Source: an uncultured beta proteobacterium (lineage in GTDB: Bacteria > Pseudomonadota > Gammaproteobacteria > Burkholderiales > Burkholderiaceae_C). Taken from it: a stretch of 44,931 bases of DNA. The notes beneath the pieces are model-generated. The model was not told the DNA's origin. It did no database searches and saw nothing but the letters and a program-made list of their open reading frames with translations. Numbering within the stretch: the first letter of the stretch is position 1; the number at the start of each line of letters is the position of its first letter. Positions 24,508-33,668 of the stretch are shown in pieces. Made by a program: the position numbers and the translations under genes. Location: contig CAIKLM010000127.1 in the NCBI GenBank assembly GCA_903828235.1, positions 1 to 44,931 on the forward strand, written 5' to 3'.

Positions 24508-26322
24508 ATGAGGCCATCCTGCACACCTTCGATGCGTTGCGTGCGCGACGCAACCGTGGAGGCATGGCGCCTCCCGGTTGCGCTGTTCCTGGCGCTCGCC
24601 CTGTGCCTGGCCACCGTGCTGCCGGCCTCGGCGCAGTCGATCCCTTGGCGCCGCGCCAATATCGACCTGCAGGCCTCCAATGAGCCGCTGAACGTTTTCC
24701 TGGCGCGCATCGTCACCTGGCAGGGCATCTCGGCCTCGATCAGTGCCACGGTAGCCAGCGGGCGTGTCAACGGGCGCTTTCGAGGGTCTGCCGAGACGAT
24801 CTTCCGCGACCTCGCCGACACCTACGGCCTCACCTGGTACTACGACGGCAGCACGCTGCACGTCTATAGCCTGAGCGAGAACGAGTCTCGCCTTCTGCAG
24901 GTGCAGCCACCGGACCTGCCGCGGGTAGAGCGCACTCTGCGCGAAATGCGGCTGGAAGACCGTCGCTTCCCGCTGCGCTTCGATGCCGTCGAGGGCACGA
25001 TCTACGTTGGCGGTCCGCCCAAGTACGTGGAGGTGGTGGCTGGAGTCGTCGATTCGGTGGCCCAAGCTCCAAGCCGGCCGGCCATGCGTCTAGAGACCCG
25101 GGTCTTCACGTTGCGGCACGCGCGCGCGGCCGACACGGTGGTGGCCATCGGGGGGGTGGAAAGCACGGTGCCGGGCGTTGCGCGCATCCTGGGCGACACC
25201 ATGCGCGAGGCTGCGCCGCCGCAGCCCGAGCCGAAGGCGCTGCCGCGCACGCTGCCGGGGCTGCAGGGCAAGGGCCTCGTGTCGATCGGGCGAACGCCCC
25301 GGGGCACTGAGCCGCTGCCAGGCGCTGCTGCCGGGGAAGCCCCGGCCGGCGGCGGTGGGCCCAGTGTTGGAGCCGAACGTGGTGCCAGCAAGACCATGCC
25401 GCGCGCCAGTCCGGATCCCGGCTCGCCCGCACCCGAGCTGCGCGCACCGTCGATCACCGCCGATCTTCGAACCAATTCAATCATCGTGCGCGACCTCGCA
25501 GAGCGGATGCCGATGTACGCCGACATCGTCAAGCAACTCGACGTCGAGCTGCCGATGGTTGACATCGAAGCCGCCGTCATCGACGTCAGCGGCGGCAAGA
25601 GCGAGCAACTGGGCATCGATTGGCGCCTGCACGGCAGCCAGGTCGACATCTCGTCGTCGCCGAACGGGCTGGCCGGCACGGGCCGGGAGCCTCGCAACAG
25701 CGCCAACGACCTGCTGTTCAGCGGTGCGCTGGCGTCCGCGGGTCGCGGCCTCATCGGCACTCTGGTGCTGGGCAATGAGCGCAGCTATCTTCTCTCACGC
25801 ATCAATGCCTTGGCCGAATCCGGTGACGCCAGGGTCGCCGCCAACCCACGCATCATCACGCTCAACAACCACGAGGCCGTGCTGCAAAGCACCAGCGACT
25901 TCTACGTCCGCATCGCCGGCCGAGACCAGGTGGACCTGTTCCAGGTCTCCACGGGGCTGACGCTGCGCGTCACGCCGACCCTGGTGGACGACGGCAAAGG
26001 CCCGCGATTCAGGCTCGTGGTCAAGATCGAGGACGGCAGCAGCGGCGGTGGCTCCCAGGTCGACCAGATTCCCGTGGTCAGCCGCCAGGCCATCTCCACG
26101 CAGGCCGTGGTCGGGGACGGCGAGAGCCTGTTGATCGGCGGCTACGTGATCGAGGAGCGGCGCGACGGCAAGACCGGCGTGCCGGGCCTGTCGAGCCTGC
26201 CCCTCATCGGCGCCCTGTTCCGCCAGACGTCCAAGGAGTACAAGCGCGTCGAGCGCATGTTCCTGATCACGCCGCGAATGGCGCGCTCGTCCCAGGCGCC
26301 GCGCGACGCGCCGACACCGTGA
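24508..26322 (+). CDS. sctC: Type III secretion outer-membrane secretin
   Basis: The 604-residue protein has a Sec signal peptide with a hydrophobic core at residues 22-38 and likely cleavage after ASA (42). N0 and N1 ring domains follow (NVFLARIVTWQGISASIS, then a VRYV-like EGTIYVGGPPKYVEVVAGVV). A Pro/Gly-rich insertion (about 240-310) and a second N-domain precede the secretin core, which ends with GVPGLSSLPLIGALFR and a MFLITPR strand. It forms the outer-membrane ring of the injectisome. The stop overlaps the start of sctD. Length is within the usual range for SctC. Confidence 0.95.
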   Translation: MRPSCTPSMRCVRDATVEAWRLPVALFLALALCLATVLPASAQSIPWRRANIDLQASNEPLNVFLARIVTWQGISASISATVASGRVNGRFRGSAETIFRDLADTYGLTWYYDGSTLHVYSLSENESRLLQVQPPDLPRVERTLREMRLEDRRFPLRFDAVEGTIYVGGPPKYVEVVAGVVDSVAQAPSRPAMRLETRVFTLRHARAADTVVAIGGVESTVPGVARILGDTMREAAPPQPEPKALPRTLPGLQGKGLVSIGRTPRGTEPLPGAAAGEAPAGGGGPSVGAERGASKTMPRASPDPGSPAPELRAPSITADLRTNSIIVRDLAERMPMYADIVKQLDVELPMVDIEAAVIDVSGGKSEQLGIDWRLHGSQVDISSSPNGLAGTGREPRNSANDLLFSGALASAGRGLIGTLVLGNERSYLLSRINALAESGDARVAANPRIITLNNHEAVLQSTSDFYVRIAGRDQVDLFQVSTGLTLRVTPTLVDDGKGPRFRLVVKIEDGSSGGGSQVDQIPVVSRQAISTQAVVGDGESLLIGGYVIEERRDGKTGVPGLSSLPLIGALFRQTSKEYKRVERMFLITPRMARSSQAPRDAPTP

Positions 26323-27620
26323 ACGACGCCGCATCGCCCAGCGCCGCGACCGAGGCATCGGAGGCGCGGAGAGTTCTGCGCGTCCTGTCCGGGCTGAATG
26401 CCGGGGCGCAGTGCGAGCTGCGCGAGGATCGCGTGCTGGTGGGCAACATCGAGGGCGAGTGCGACGTGGTGCTCGACGTCACCCGCCCCGAGCGGCACGC
26501 GTGCCTCGTGCGGGCATCGGCCGACGGGTGGACCGTGCTCGCCATCGCCGGCGACCTGTGGGTGGAGCGCGAGTACGTGCCGCCCCAGCACACCTGCCCC
26601 ATCGCGCCGGGCCTGGTCATCACGATCGGGCGGGTCTCATTCGGCGTCGGCCACCCCGATCTCGTCGACTGGAACTCGTTGGCACCGCCCGCCAACCTGG
26701 AGCGGCCAACAGACGAAGGCACGCTGCCCCAGGCGGCGTTGCCTGCCGCGCCGCCGCCGGTCACGCAGCGCTGGCGGGCCGTGCGCATGGCCGCAGGGCT
26801 CGGCCTGGGCGCGCTGGTGCTCAGCGCCGCGGCCACCTACGTGTCGCAGGCCATGACCTTCTCCACGCCCAGCGCCGGCGAGATCGAGGCTGCGCTGAAG
26901 GCCGACAAGGCGCAGGTGGCGGCGTTGCCCTGGGCCCGGGAAGTCAATGTGAACGCCCATCCAGAGAAGCCGGGCCGTGTGTTGGTCGAAGGCTACGTGC
27001 CGAACCAGGAGCAGCTGGCCGATCTGGCGCGCCGGTTGCGGGCCCTGGGCGAGAACCCGCGCGCGGAGTTGCGCCTGGTGGCGGTGGACACTTTGTCGGT
27101 CGACTTGCTGCGCCGCTTCGAACTCAAGGGCAGCCCAGAGAAGCTGCGATACACCGAGCAGGGCCATTTCACGTTGGCGGCTGCCCAGGAAGAGATGCCC
27201 CAGCGCGATCGCCAGGCCCGCACGGCGCTGCAGGAGCTGCCCGCCGTGCAGTCGATGTCGGTGCATGTCGAACAGGCGCTCGACCCGGACGGCAAGCCGC
27301 TGGTGGTCCGCTACAGCCGCTCGGCCGATCGGCCGGGAGACCTTGAGGTCAGCAACCTCGATGCCGCCCTGGGCCTGCGGCGCTACGTCGTCACGGAGAT
27401 GCGGCTGGGCCCTCTGCCGTCCATCGTGCTCGACCAGGGCGGGCGCTTTTTCCCGGGCGCAAGGCTTCCAGACGGCTCGATCCTCCGCGCAGTGCATCCT
27501 GACCGCCTGGTCGTGAGCCCCATGCAGGGTGGGGAGCAGATCGTGGCCCTGCCCGATGCGCCTGCGCTCCGCGAGCCTGCTCCAAGCCGCGCCCGGACGC
27601 AGCTCGCTCAGGGCCGTTGA
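26319..27620 (+). CDS. sctD: Type III secretion inner-membrane ring protein
   Basis: The 433-residue protein starts at GTG 26319 inside the stop of sctC. Residues about 15-110 form a cytoplasmic FHA-like domain (VLSGLNAGAQCEL, later LVITIGRVSFGVG). One membrane helix lies near 150-175 (MAAGLGLGALVLSAAATYV). The rest is periplasmic with BON/ring-building motifs (VLVEGYVPNQEQLADLARRL). SctD builds the outer ring of the inner-membrane platform and contacts the secretin ring. The position directly after sctC follows the Ysc order. Confidence 0.88.
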   Translation: MNDAASPSAATEASEARRVLRVLSGLNAGAQCELREDRVLVGNIEGECDVVLDVTRPERHACLVRASADGWTVLAIAGDLWVEREYVPPQHTCPIAPGLVITIGRVSFGVGHPDLVDWNSLAPPANLERPTDEGTLPQAALPAAPPPVTQRWRAVRMAAGLGLGALVLSAAATYVSQAMTFSTPSAGEIEAALKADKAQVAALPWAREVNVNAHPEKPGRVLVEGYVPNQEQLADLARRLRALGENPRAELRLVAVDTLSVDLLRRFELKGSPEKLRYTEQGHFTLAAAQEEMPQRDRQARTALQELPAVQSMSVHVEQALDPDGKPLVVRYSRSADRPGDLEVSNLDAALGLRRYVVTEMRLGPLPSIVLDQGGRFFPGARLPDGSILRAVHPDRLVVSPMQGGEQIVALPDAPALREPAPSRARTQLAQGR

Positions 27621-27673
27621 ACGCGCGACCCGGCACGCCGAATGGCGTGCCACGCGCCAGCGCCGCGGGCGCA

Positions 27674-27716
27674 GGAAATCGGAGCAAACACGGCGCAAAG
27701 CGCGGCAGCGGACAGT
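27674..27716 (+). promoter_or_regulatory. Regulon promoter P5: triple hexamer plus -10 (needle and apparatus operon)
   Basis: GGAAAT (27674-27679), GCAAAC (27684-27689) and GCAAAG (27695-27700) have starts 10 and 11 bp apart. GACAGT (27711-27716) lies 10 bp further as the -10. It is 126 bp upstream of sctF and should drive sctF-sctI-sctJ and the rest of the export apparatus. Confidence 0.78.
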
Positions 27717-27841
27717 GTGTGCAGGCGGAAGAGGGTCTCCACCGCCGAAGGAGTCCGAGAAGGGCTCTGCCGAAGGATCGGGCTCACGCCCGGCCGACTC
27801 GGAGCCCACAACCCTTGAACCGAAAACACAGGAGTCTCCAA

Positions 27842-28060
27842 ATGTCCGTGCAAATCAACGCCGACGCCTCGAAGGTCCTTGGCGACATCGCCGGCGACAT
27901 CAAGACCGCGCTGGGCGAACTGACCAAAAACGTCAACGACCCCAACATGATGGCGCAGGCCCTGCAGAAGATCACCGACGGGATGAACAAGCAGAACAAT
28001 CTCGGCAAGGGTCTGTCGACCAAGCAGCGCGCCGACGACGTTGCCCGTTCGATGGCCTGA
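27842..28060 (+). CDS. sctF: Probable type III needle subunit
   Basis: The 72-residue product has CAGGAG before ATG 27842. It has the size and helix-turn-helix form of needle proteins: a helix, a NVNDPNMMAQALQ turn comparable to the DNPALLADLQ turn of YscF, then a second helix. There is no Cys, no signal peptide and no membrane segment. It sits between sctD and sctI, where needle genes lie in Ysc-type loci. The identification rests on size, position and weak pattern similarity. It has its own regulon promoter and is followed by a very strong hairpin, both consistent with a product needed in many copies. Confidence 0.65.
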   Translation: MSVQINADASKVLGDIAGDIKTALGELTKNVNDPNMMAQALQKITDGMNKQNNLGKGLSTKQRADDVARSMA

Positions 28061-28070
28061 TGAACCGCAC

Positions 28071-28096
28071 CGTCCCGCGGCTTGCGCCGCGGGACG
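28071..28096. terminator. Strong perfect hairpin after sctF
   Basis: CGTCCCGCGGC (28071-28081) pairs perfectly with GCCGCGGGACG (28086-28096) around a four-base TTGC loop, starting 10 bases after the sctF stop. No T-run follows. It is likely to protect the needle transcript from decay or partly end transcription, so that needle protein is made in excess of the downstream parts. Confidence 0.65.
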
Positions 28097-28135
28097 ATGT
28101 GCTTCCACAGACAACCAGTCCGCAACCAGACCCTC

Positions 28136-28522
28136 ATGCAAACCGAAGCCGTTTCCGCTGTGCGCTGGGCCATCGCGCCGGCTTCGGGGCGGGGCGCGGC
28201 CGAAGTGCAGTCGCCGACGGCCACCGGCCTGCCGGCTGGCGGTGCGCACCTCACCCTGGGCGTGCCGCCCGTGAGCGATGCCTCGGTGCAGGCGTCCCTC
28301 AGCGTGCGCAGCATCGGCGAGACCTTCTCCCATGGCATGCGCAGCTCGTTCACCGCGCAGCCCATGGCGGATCTGATCGCGGCCTCGAAGAAGTCCGACT
28401 TGTCCGCCTTGACCGTAGCCCTGGTCAGGGTGACCGATGCCAGCAACGGGGCGAACTTGCTCATGAAGATGGCCACGCAGGTCAACAACGGCGTCAAGAC
28501 GCTGACCTCGCAGAGCGGCTGA
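28136..28522 (+). CDS. sctI: Type III inner rod protein
   Basis: The 128-residue product starts at ATG 28136; the ribosome site is weak. The C-terminal part (about 90-128) has the rod signature VTDASNGANLLMKMATQVNN and ends GVKTLTSQ, comparable to YscI/HrpB2-type proteins. The N-terminal half is Ala/Pro/Ser-rich, as expected of an export signal region. It is four bases upstream of sctJ, the usual partner. SctI links the needle to the export gate. Confidence 0.8.
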   Translation: MQTEAVSAVRWAIAPASGRGAAEVQSPTATGLPAGGAHLTLGVPPVSDASVQASLSVRSIGETFSHGMRSSFTAQPMADLIAASKKSDLSALTVALVRVTDASNGANLLMKMATQVNNGVKTLTSQSG

Positions 28523-28525
28523 CGC

Positions 28526-29362
28526 ATGCGCCAGGGGCAGTTCGCCATGCGGCACCAGGGCGGCAATCCGGCAGCGTTGGCAGTGATGCGAGCCTTGCTG
28601 CTGCTGACGGCCCTCATCCTGGCAGCCTGCTCCCAGCAGCTGCACGGCGACTTGACCGAGAGCGCGGCGAATCTGGTCGTCGGCGCCTTGCGCAGCGAGG
28701 GCATCCGCGCCGAGAAGAAGCCGGCGGGCGAGAACACCTGGCGCGTGAGTGTCCCCGAGGACGAGTTCGCCCGCTCGGTGCAGATCCTCAAGCGGCGCAA
28801 CCTGCCGCCCCAGCAATTCGACGGGCTCGGCTCCGTCTTCCGCAAGGACTCGCTGGTGTCCACGCTCACCGAGGAGCGCGCGCGCCTCATCTACGCCATG
28901 TCGCGCGAGCTCGAGCGCACGCTGTACGAGATCGACGGCGTCATCGTGGCGCGTGTGCACCCCGTGATTCCGCCGAGCGATCCTCTGAACCCCAAGAAGG
29001 TCGCATCCTCCGCTGCCGTGCTGGTGAAGTACCGGCCGGGTGCGGAGATCGCTGGCAAGGAAGCCATGGTTCGCTCGCTGGTGGCGGCGGGCATCGAGGG
29101 CCTGTCGTACGACGATGTCCGGGTGCACCTGGTAGCCGCCGAGGCGCAGCCGATCGTGCCTGATGCGCCGTCGGTCTCCCGCGCCCTGCCGCCCATGTTC
29201 TGGGGCATCCTGGGCGTCCTGGTCGGACTGCTGCTGCTGAGCTACTTTGCGCTCACCTGGCGCAATCGGGCGACCGTGGGCCTCGACGAACTCCGTGGCC
29301 GCCTGTTGCGCCAGAGCAAGCGGGCCGCCGGCCCGCCTGCCCCCAAGGGGGGCTCGAAGTGA
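28526..29362 (+). CDS. sctJ: Type III inner-membrane ring lipoprotein
   Basis: The protein has up to 278 residues, with starts possible at ATG 28526, 28547 or 28586. The last puts the lipobox LAAC closest to a normal position (Cys35 when counted from 28526). The body shows the YscJ/FliF ring domain: LPPQQFDGLGSVF, ERTLYEIDGVIVARVH and SAAVLVKYRPGAEI. A C-terminal membrane helix lies near 220-245 (FWGILGVLVGLLLLSYFAL). It forms the inner ring of the basal body with SctD. The stop overlaps the GTG start of sctK. Confidence 0.93.
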   Translation: MRQGQFAMRHQGGNPAALAVMRALLLLTALILAACSQQLHGDLTESAANLVVGALRSEGIRAEKKPAGENTWRVSVPEDEFARSVQILKRRNLPPQQFDGLGSVFRKDSLVSTLTEERARLIYAMSRELERTLYEIDGVIVARVHPVIPPSDPLNPKKVASSAAVLVKYRPGAEIAGKEAMVRSLVAAGIEGLSYDDVRVHLVAAEAQPIVPDAPSVSRALPPMFWGILGVLVGLLLLSYFALTWRNRATVGLDELRGRLLRQSKRAAGPPAPKGGSK

Positions 29363-30012
29363 CCGCCGCCCCCGAGGTCCAGACCGGCCCGGCCTCCATC
29401 GAGGTGGACGTCGGGCGCCGGCTGATGGCCTTCAACTGGCTGACTGCGGGGTACGCGCATCGCGACTGGCTGGGCCCGTGGGCAGACCTGCTCGACCCTC
29501 GCACCCACCCAAGCCTTCGGCTGCTGCGCCGTGTCTCCGTCGTGCTGCTGGAGCGCCACGATCTGATGAATCGCTTCGTCCGCGATCCAGGCCGGCACAC
29601 GTGGCTGCTCGAGCCCCAGTCCCGTCTGGTGCGCATGGCCGAGGTGCTGGGCACGGCCATGCTGGGCGGCTGGGTGCGCGGCAGCCTTCAGCGCCAGGAA
29701 GTGGCCCTGCAGAACAAGGTACTCGGCCCGCAGCGACGGACGCAATCACTGCGATGGGCGCAGACGCTCAAGGCGCTGCCGTACCCAGGCCGCGAGGGCT
29801 GGCCGGTGCCGTTGACTGGCAGCGCCGCCGTGTCACGACTCGGGGTGTCGTGTCTGGTGGCCCTGCCCGAGACCGGCAGCGGCGCGGCCGAACGGACGGC
29901 GATGCGTTTCCCGCTTGGCACGGTCGTGCCCCTGCAACTGAACGAAGCGCAGCGCGACGAGGCGCTCGCCCTGCTGTACGGCGTAAGCGAAGAGTGGGGA
30001 GCGCCATCGTGA
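29359..30012 (+). CDS. sctK: Type III sorting-platform protein
   Basis: The 217-residue soluble protein starts at GTG 29359 overlapping the stop of sctJ. Family assignment rests on position between sctJ and sctL, length, and a pattern like that of YscK/PscK proteins (an N-terminal AFNWLTAGYAHRDWL region and a VRMAEVLGTAMLGG helix). SctK joins the SctQ pods to the basal body ring. Sequence similarity in this family is low, so the assignment is mainly positional. Confidence 0.78.
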   Translation: MTAAPEVQTGPASIEVDVGRRLMAFNWLTAGYAHRDWLGPWADLLDPRTHPSLRLLRRVSVVLLERHDLMNRFVRDPGRHTWLLEPQSRLVRMAEVLGTAMLGGWVRGSLQRQEVALQNKVLGPQRRTQSLRWAQTLKALPYPGREGWPVPLTGSAAVSRLGVSCLVALPETGSGAAERTAMRFPLGTVVPLQLNEAQRDEALALLYGVSEEWGAPS

Positions 30013-30650
30013 GCCTGACGTACCTGAAGCGAGACGAATCGACCACGCTGGCCGTCGTCGGCACGCGCATCGACCGCCATGCGTTTCGCCTGCTGGGCTC
30101 AGCGGAGGCCCTATGGGCCGAGGCTGTCGATTCGGCAGCACGCATGCGGCAGGTGGCCGAGGTCGATGCCGCGCTGCTGCGAGAGCAGGGGCGGCAGCAG
30201 GGGTTTGAGCAGGGCCGCGCCGAGGGCCTGGCGTGCGTGCTGGGCGCGCTGGAGATCGAGAGGGGCATGCGGGCGCTGCTGGCCGACCGGATCGTCGCGC
30301 TGGTCGAGCACTGTGTGCGGAACATGCTCGGGAGCTTCGACGACATCGAGCTGTTCCGGCTGCGCATACGGCAGCTCGTAAAGACGAGTCGCCTGGCGGG
30401 CGGAGCCCGGCTGCGGGTTTGCCCGTCACAGGCGCACCTGGCCGCGGCCGCAGTGGCGGAACTGGTTCCTTCCTCCGGGGGCGAGGCACCCTGGCTGAGC
30501 GTGGTGCCCGACGCGTCCTGCGAAGCCGATGCGCTGGTTCTGGAAACCTCGGTGGGCTTCGTCGATGCCAGCCTCGAGCTGACGCTGGAGGGTGTCCGCG
30601 ACATCCTTCGGCGCTCCATGACCGCCGCTGCCGACGGTCTGCCTGCCTGA
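30009..30650 (+). CDS. sctL: Type III ATPase regulator/stator
   Basis: The 213-residue product starts at GTG 30009 overlapping the stop of sctK. It has an N-terminal basic segment, a Glu/Gln/Arg-rich helix with spaced Gly residues (EQGRQQGFEQGRAEGLA near 58-75) as in FliH/YscL proteins, and a C-terminal globular domain. It connects the SctN ATPase to the SctQ platform and holds the ATPase inactive until needed. It is followed by sctN after 43 bases. Confidence 0.85.
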   Translation: MSLTYLKRDESTTLAVVGTRIDRHAFRLLGSAEALWAEAVDSAARMRQVAEVDAALLREQGRQQGFEQGRAEGLACVLGALEIERGMRALLADRIVALVEHCVRNMLGSFDDIELFRLRIRQLVKTSRLAGGARLRVCPSQAHLAAAAVAELVPSSGGEAPWLSVVPDASCEADALVLETSVGFVDASLELTLEGVRDILRRSMTAAADGLPA

Positions 30651-30693
30651 TCAGCGCCGGACGCCGCCCGCAACCTGACCGCGAAGCCAACCC

Positions 30694-32091
30694 ATGAAGG
30701 ACTCTTTCGAGACGGGTTTGGAAACGACCGCTCCCGTTGTCGACCATCGGGCACCGCGAAGGCTGGCTCTGCTGGGCGACATCGACCGTGCGCTCGGACA
30801 TGCGGTCGGCCTGGTGGGTACCGCGCGGCATGAGCGCGGCAAAGTCCGGCTGGCCGTGGGCACCTTGGTCCGCGCCAGTGGTGTCCGGGCGGAGGTGGGC
30901 GAGATCTGTCGCCTCGTCGACCCGGGTGGCGGTGGCGAACAGAGGGCCGAGGTGATCGGCTTCGACGGCGACGAGGTGCTCATGAGCCCCATGGGCGGCC
31001 TGGATGGTCTGTCTGGCTCGACGCAGGTGATCGCCACCGGGCAGCGGCATGCCGTGGCCGTCGGAGACTTCCTTCTCGGGCGTGTGGTGGACGGGTTGGG
31101 CGAGCGATTCCTCGACCAGGGTCCGCCGGCCCCGGCCGACGCGATGAGGCTGTCGGTGTCCACCGGCGCGCCCCCGCCGCTGACTCGCCGGCCGATCGAG
31201 CACGCTCTGCCATCGGGCGTCAACGCCATCGATGGCGTGCTGACCTGCGGCGTCGGCCAGCGCATGGGCATCTTCGCGCCTGCCGGTTGCGGCAAGAGCA
31301 CGCTGCTGTCAATGTTGTGCCGCAATGCCGAGGTCGACGTCGTGGTCGCAGCGCTGGTGGGTGAGCGCGGCCGCGAGGTGCAGGACTTCATTGACGACGC
31401 CCTCGGCCCCGCGGCGATGCAGCGGGCCGTGCTGGTCGTGGCCACGTCGGACCGTCCCGCGACCGAACGGCTGAAGGCCGCCTACGTTGCGACGAGCTAT
31501 GCCGAGCATTTCGCGTCCCGCGGCCAGCGCGTGCTGCTGCTGGTGGACTCGGTCACGCGGCTGGCCCGTGCGGCGCGCGAGATCGGGCTTGCCGCCGGCG
31601 AGCCACCGGCGCGACGCGGTTTCCCGCCCTCGGTGTTCGCCGCGCTGCCGCTGCTGTTCGAGCGCGCCGGCAATCTCGCTCGCGGCTCGATCACCGCCTT
31701 CTACACCGTGCTGGAGGAGTCCGACGACGGCATGGATCCGGTGTCGGAGGAGGTGCGCTCGCTGCTGGACGGCCACGTGGTGCTGTCGCGCAAGCTCGCC
31801 GGCAAGGGCCATTACCCGGCGATCGACGTGCTGCAGAGCACCAGCCGCCTGTTCGATCGCCTGGTCGACGAAGCGCATGCCGCCGCTGCCCGCCGGCTGC
31901 GTGAACTGCTCGCCAAGTACGACGAGGTCGAACTGCTGCTGCGCATCGGCGAGTTCCAGCGCGGCGCCGACGCCGAGGCCGATTGCGCGGTCGAGCGCCG
32001 TTCCGATATCGACCGCTTCCTGCGCCAGCCGCGGACCTCCGTGGACGACTTCGCGACCACCGTGTCGGCGCTGAAGGCGGTGGTGTCGTGA
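30694..32091 (+). CDS. sctN: Type III secretion ATPase
   Basis: The 465-residue protein belongs to the FliI/YscN branch of F1-type ATPases. The Walker A motif PAGCGKSTLL lies near residues 195-204, and a Walker B LLLVDSVTR is near 286. The family segments GERGREVQDF and SVFAALPLLFERAG, and the C-terminal EYDEVELLLRIGEF-type motif (KYDEVELLLRIGEF), are all present. It unfolds and releases chaperone-bound substrates at the export gate. The stop overlaps the sctO start. Confidence 0.96.
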   Translation: MKDSFETGLETTAPVVDHRAPRRLALLGDIDRALGHAVGLVGTARHERGKVRLAVGTLVRASGVRAEVGEICRLVDPGGGGEQRAEVIGFDGDEVLMSPMGGLDGLSGSTQVIATGQRHAVAVGDFLLGRVVDGLGERFLDQGPPAPADAMRLSVSTGAPPPLTRRPIEHALPSGVNAIDGVLTCGVGQRMGIFAPAGCGKSTLLSMLCRNAEVDVVVAALVGERGREVQDFIDDALGPAAMQRAVLVVATSDRPATERLKAAYVATSYAEHFASRGQRVLLLVDSVTRLARAAREIGLAAGEPPARRGFPPSVFAALPLLFERAGNLARGSITAFYTVLEESDDGMDPVSEEVRSLLDGHVVLSRKLAGKGHYPAIDVLQSTSRLFDRLVDEAHAAAARRLRELLAKYDEVELLLRIGEFQRGADAEADCAVERRSDIDRFLRQPRTSVDDFATTVSALKAVVS

Positions 32092-32564
32092 ACCCGACCC
32101 TGAAGCTGCTGAAGCAGCGCCGAGAGGCCCGGCGCGACCGCGCCGCCGCCGCGGCGGTGCGATGCGAGAGGCATTGGTTGCAGGCGCAGCAGCAGATTGC
32201 CGAAGCGATGACAGCGCTGGGGGTGGCTCGCAGCTGGCGCGAGGCCGTGCTCGGAGGCCAGGGAAGCCCTTCGGGACACCCGGGCGAAGGTCTGATGCAA
32301 AGCTGCGAGGCCCTGGTGCTGCAGCGGCTCGATGCGGTCGGGCAGGCGCGGCAGTCCGCCGAGCAGGCCCACGCTGACTGGCTGGCGGCACGCAAGCACT
32401 GTCGCGAGTGCGAGCAGGCCTGCCTGCGCACGGATGAGTTGCTCTCGCAGCGGCGCCTTTCCGAGCAGAAGGCCGCCGACCTGCGCGAGCAGGTCCAGGA
32501 CGAGGAACTTCGTCCTTCCATGATGCGGCCGGGCGTACGGGCGGCTCTTGCGGCCCGCCACTGA
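32088..32564 (+). CDS. sctO: Type III stalk protein
   Basis: The 158-residue product starts at GTG 32088 inside the stop of sctN. It is almost entirely charged coiled coil (Arg/Glu/Gln/Ala-rich helices), as in FliJ/YscO proteins, which sit in the central pore of the ATPase ring. Assignment is by position, size and helical character; similarity in this family is weak. It is followed after a single base by sctQ, with no sctP ruler gene between, unlike the Ysc order. Confidence 0.82.
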   Translation: MNPTLKLLKQRREARRDRAAAAAVRCERHWLQAQQQIAEAMTALGVARSWREAVLGGQGSPSGHPGEGLMQSCEALVLQRLDAVGQARQSAEQAHADWLAARKHCRECEQACLRTDELLSQRRLSEQKAADLREQVQDEELRPSMMRPGVRAALAARH

Positions 32565-32565
32565 G

Positions 32566-33636
32566 ATGGAGGAGAGCCAGCCGAGGGAGGCCGGCCCGCA
32601 GCGGCTGTCGCGGACGAGGCTGTTCGCGTCACTCCCGCGCTGGTCGAGCACGGCCATCTCGCTTCGAAACCGGGCCTTTGCGTCCGATCCCTTGCTTCTG
32701 TCCGACGACCGCATCCTGGTCTGGCAGGAATCCGGCCTGGTCACGCCCAGCGGCGAGCTGGTCTGCGCGGTCGGACAGTGGAAGCTGTCGGTCGCCGCCG
32801 ACAGCCTGTGGCGACTGGAGCCGCGGCTCGAGGCGCTGGAGACCTTCGTTCCGGCCGACACCTGCTCGGCCCTGGTCGAGAACGCGCTCAACCCGGTGTT
32901 GACCGCGATCGAGCAACTGGTGGGCATGCCGCTGGAACCCGGCGACTTCGTGCGCGGCCGGCAACTCGATGCCGATCCGTCCGAGGTCAGCGTCGGCTTC
33001 GTCATCCTTGAGCGCACGCAGCGCCCGCTGCTTCGCGGCTGGGTCCGCACCAGCCCCGACATCTGGCAGGCGATGGACTTCTCGCGGGCGCCCTCGCTGC
33101 CCCTGCGCCGCATCGGCTACGTGCCGGTCGCGCTGTCTTTGCGCATCGGCGGCTGCAGGTTGCCGCTGGAAGACGTGACGGCACTGCAGGCTGGCGACGC
33201 GCTGCGCCTGGCCGTGCCGGCGGCCAGCCTCGACCAATCCGTGCCCGTGCACCTGACGGACGCCGGCGGCCACGTCGGGGCCGGGCTGCGCATCAACGCC
33301 CGCGTCGTGGGCGACGAACTCGTGCTGGAGTCGAACGTGGACACATCCCCCATCCAAAACGCGCAGGCTGGCGAGCCAGGACCCGCGGTCGACAGCGTCG
33401 AACGCCTGGCGGACATCGAGTGCGACGTAGCCTTCGAGATCGCCACGCTGCGCATGACGGTGGCCGAAGTGGCCCGGCTGCGCAACGGACAGGCGCTGCG
33501 AATGGGCACGCGGCTGCAAGAGCAGCCGGTGCGCATCCTGGTCAATGGCCGCATGCTGGCGCGCGGCGAACTCGCGGCGGTCGGCGACGAGCTCGTTGTC
33601 GTGGTCACCGACACGAGCCGATTGCCGGTCGTCTGA
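32566..33636 (+). CDS. sctQ: Type III cytoplasmic ring/sorting-platform protein
   Basis: The 356-residue product starts at ATG 32566, one base after the sctO stop. The N-terminal two thirds is a variable FliM/YscQ region. Two SPOA (FliN-like) domains follow: one near 190-260 (LRIGGCRLPLEDVTALQAGD) and one at the C-terminus (VAFEIATLRMTVAEVARLRNGQ and ILVNGRMLARGELAAVGDEL). SctQ pods load substrates and bind SctL and SctK. No internal start was assessed, though many SctQ genes also yield a short C-terminal form. Confidence 0.88.
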   Translation: MEESQPREAGPQRLSRTRLFASLPRWSSTAISLRNRAFASDPLLLSDDRILVWQESGLVTPSGELVCAVGQWKLSVAADSLWRLEPRLEALETFVPADTCSALVENALNPVLTAIEQLVGMPLEPGDFVRGRQLDADPSEVSVGFVILERTQRPLLRGWVRTSPDIWQAMDFSRAPSLPLRRIGYVPVALSLRIGGCRLPLEDVTALQAGDALRLAVPAASLDQSVPVHLTDAGGHVGAGLRINARVVGDELVLESNVDTSPIQNAQAGEPGPAVDSVERLADIECDVAFEIATLRMTVAEVARLRNGQALRMGTRLQEQPVRILVNGRMLARGELAAVGDELVVVVTDTSRLPVV

Positions 33637-33668
33637 GCGACGCCTGAGTCGGCCGAACAGGTATAGCG

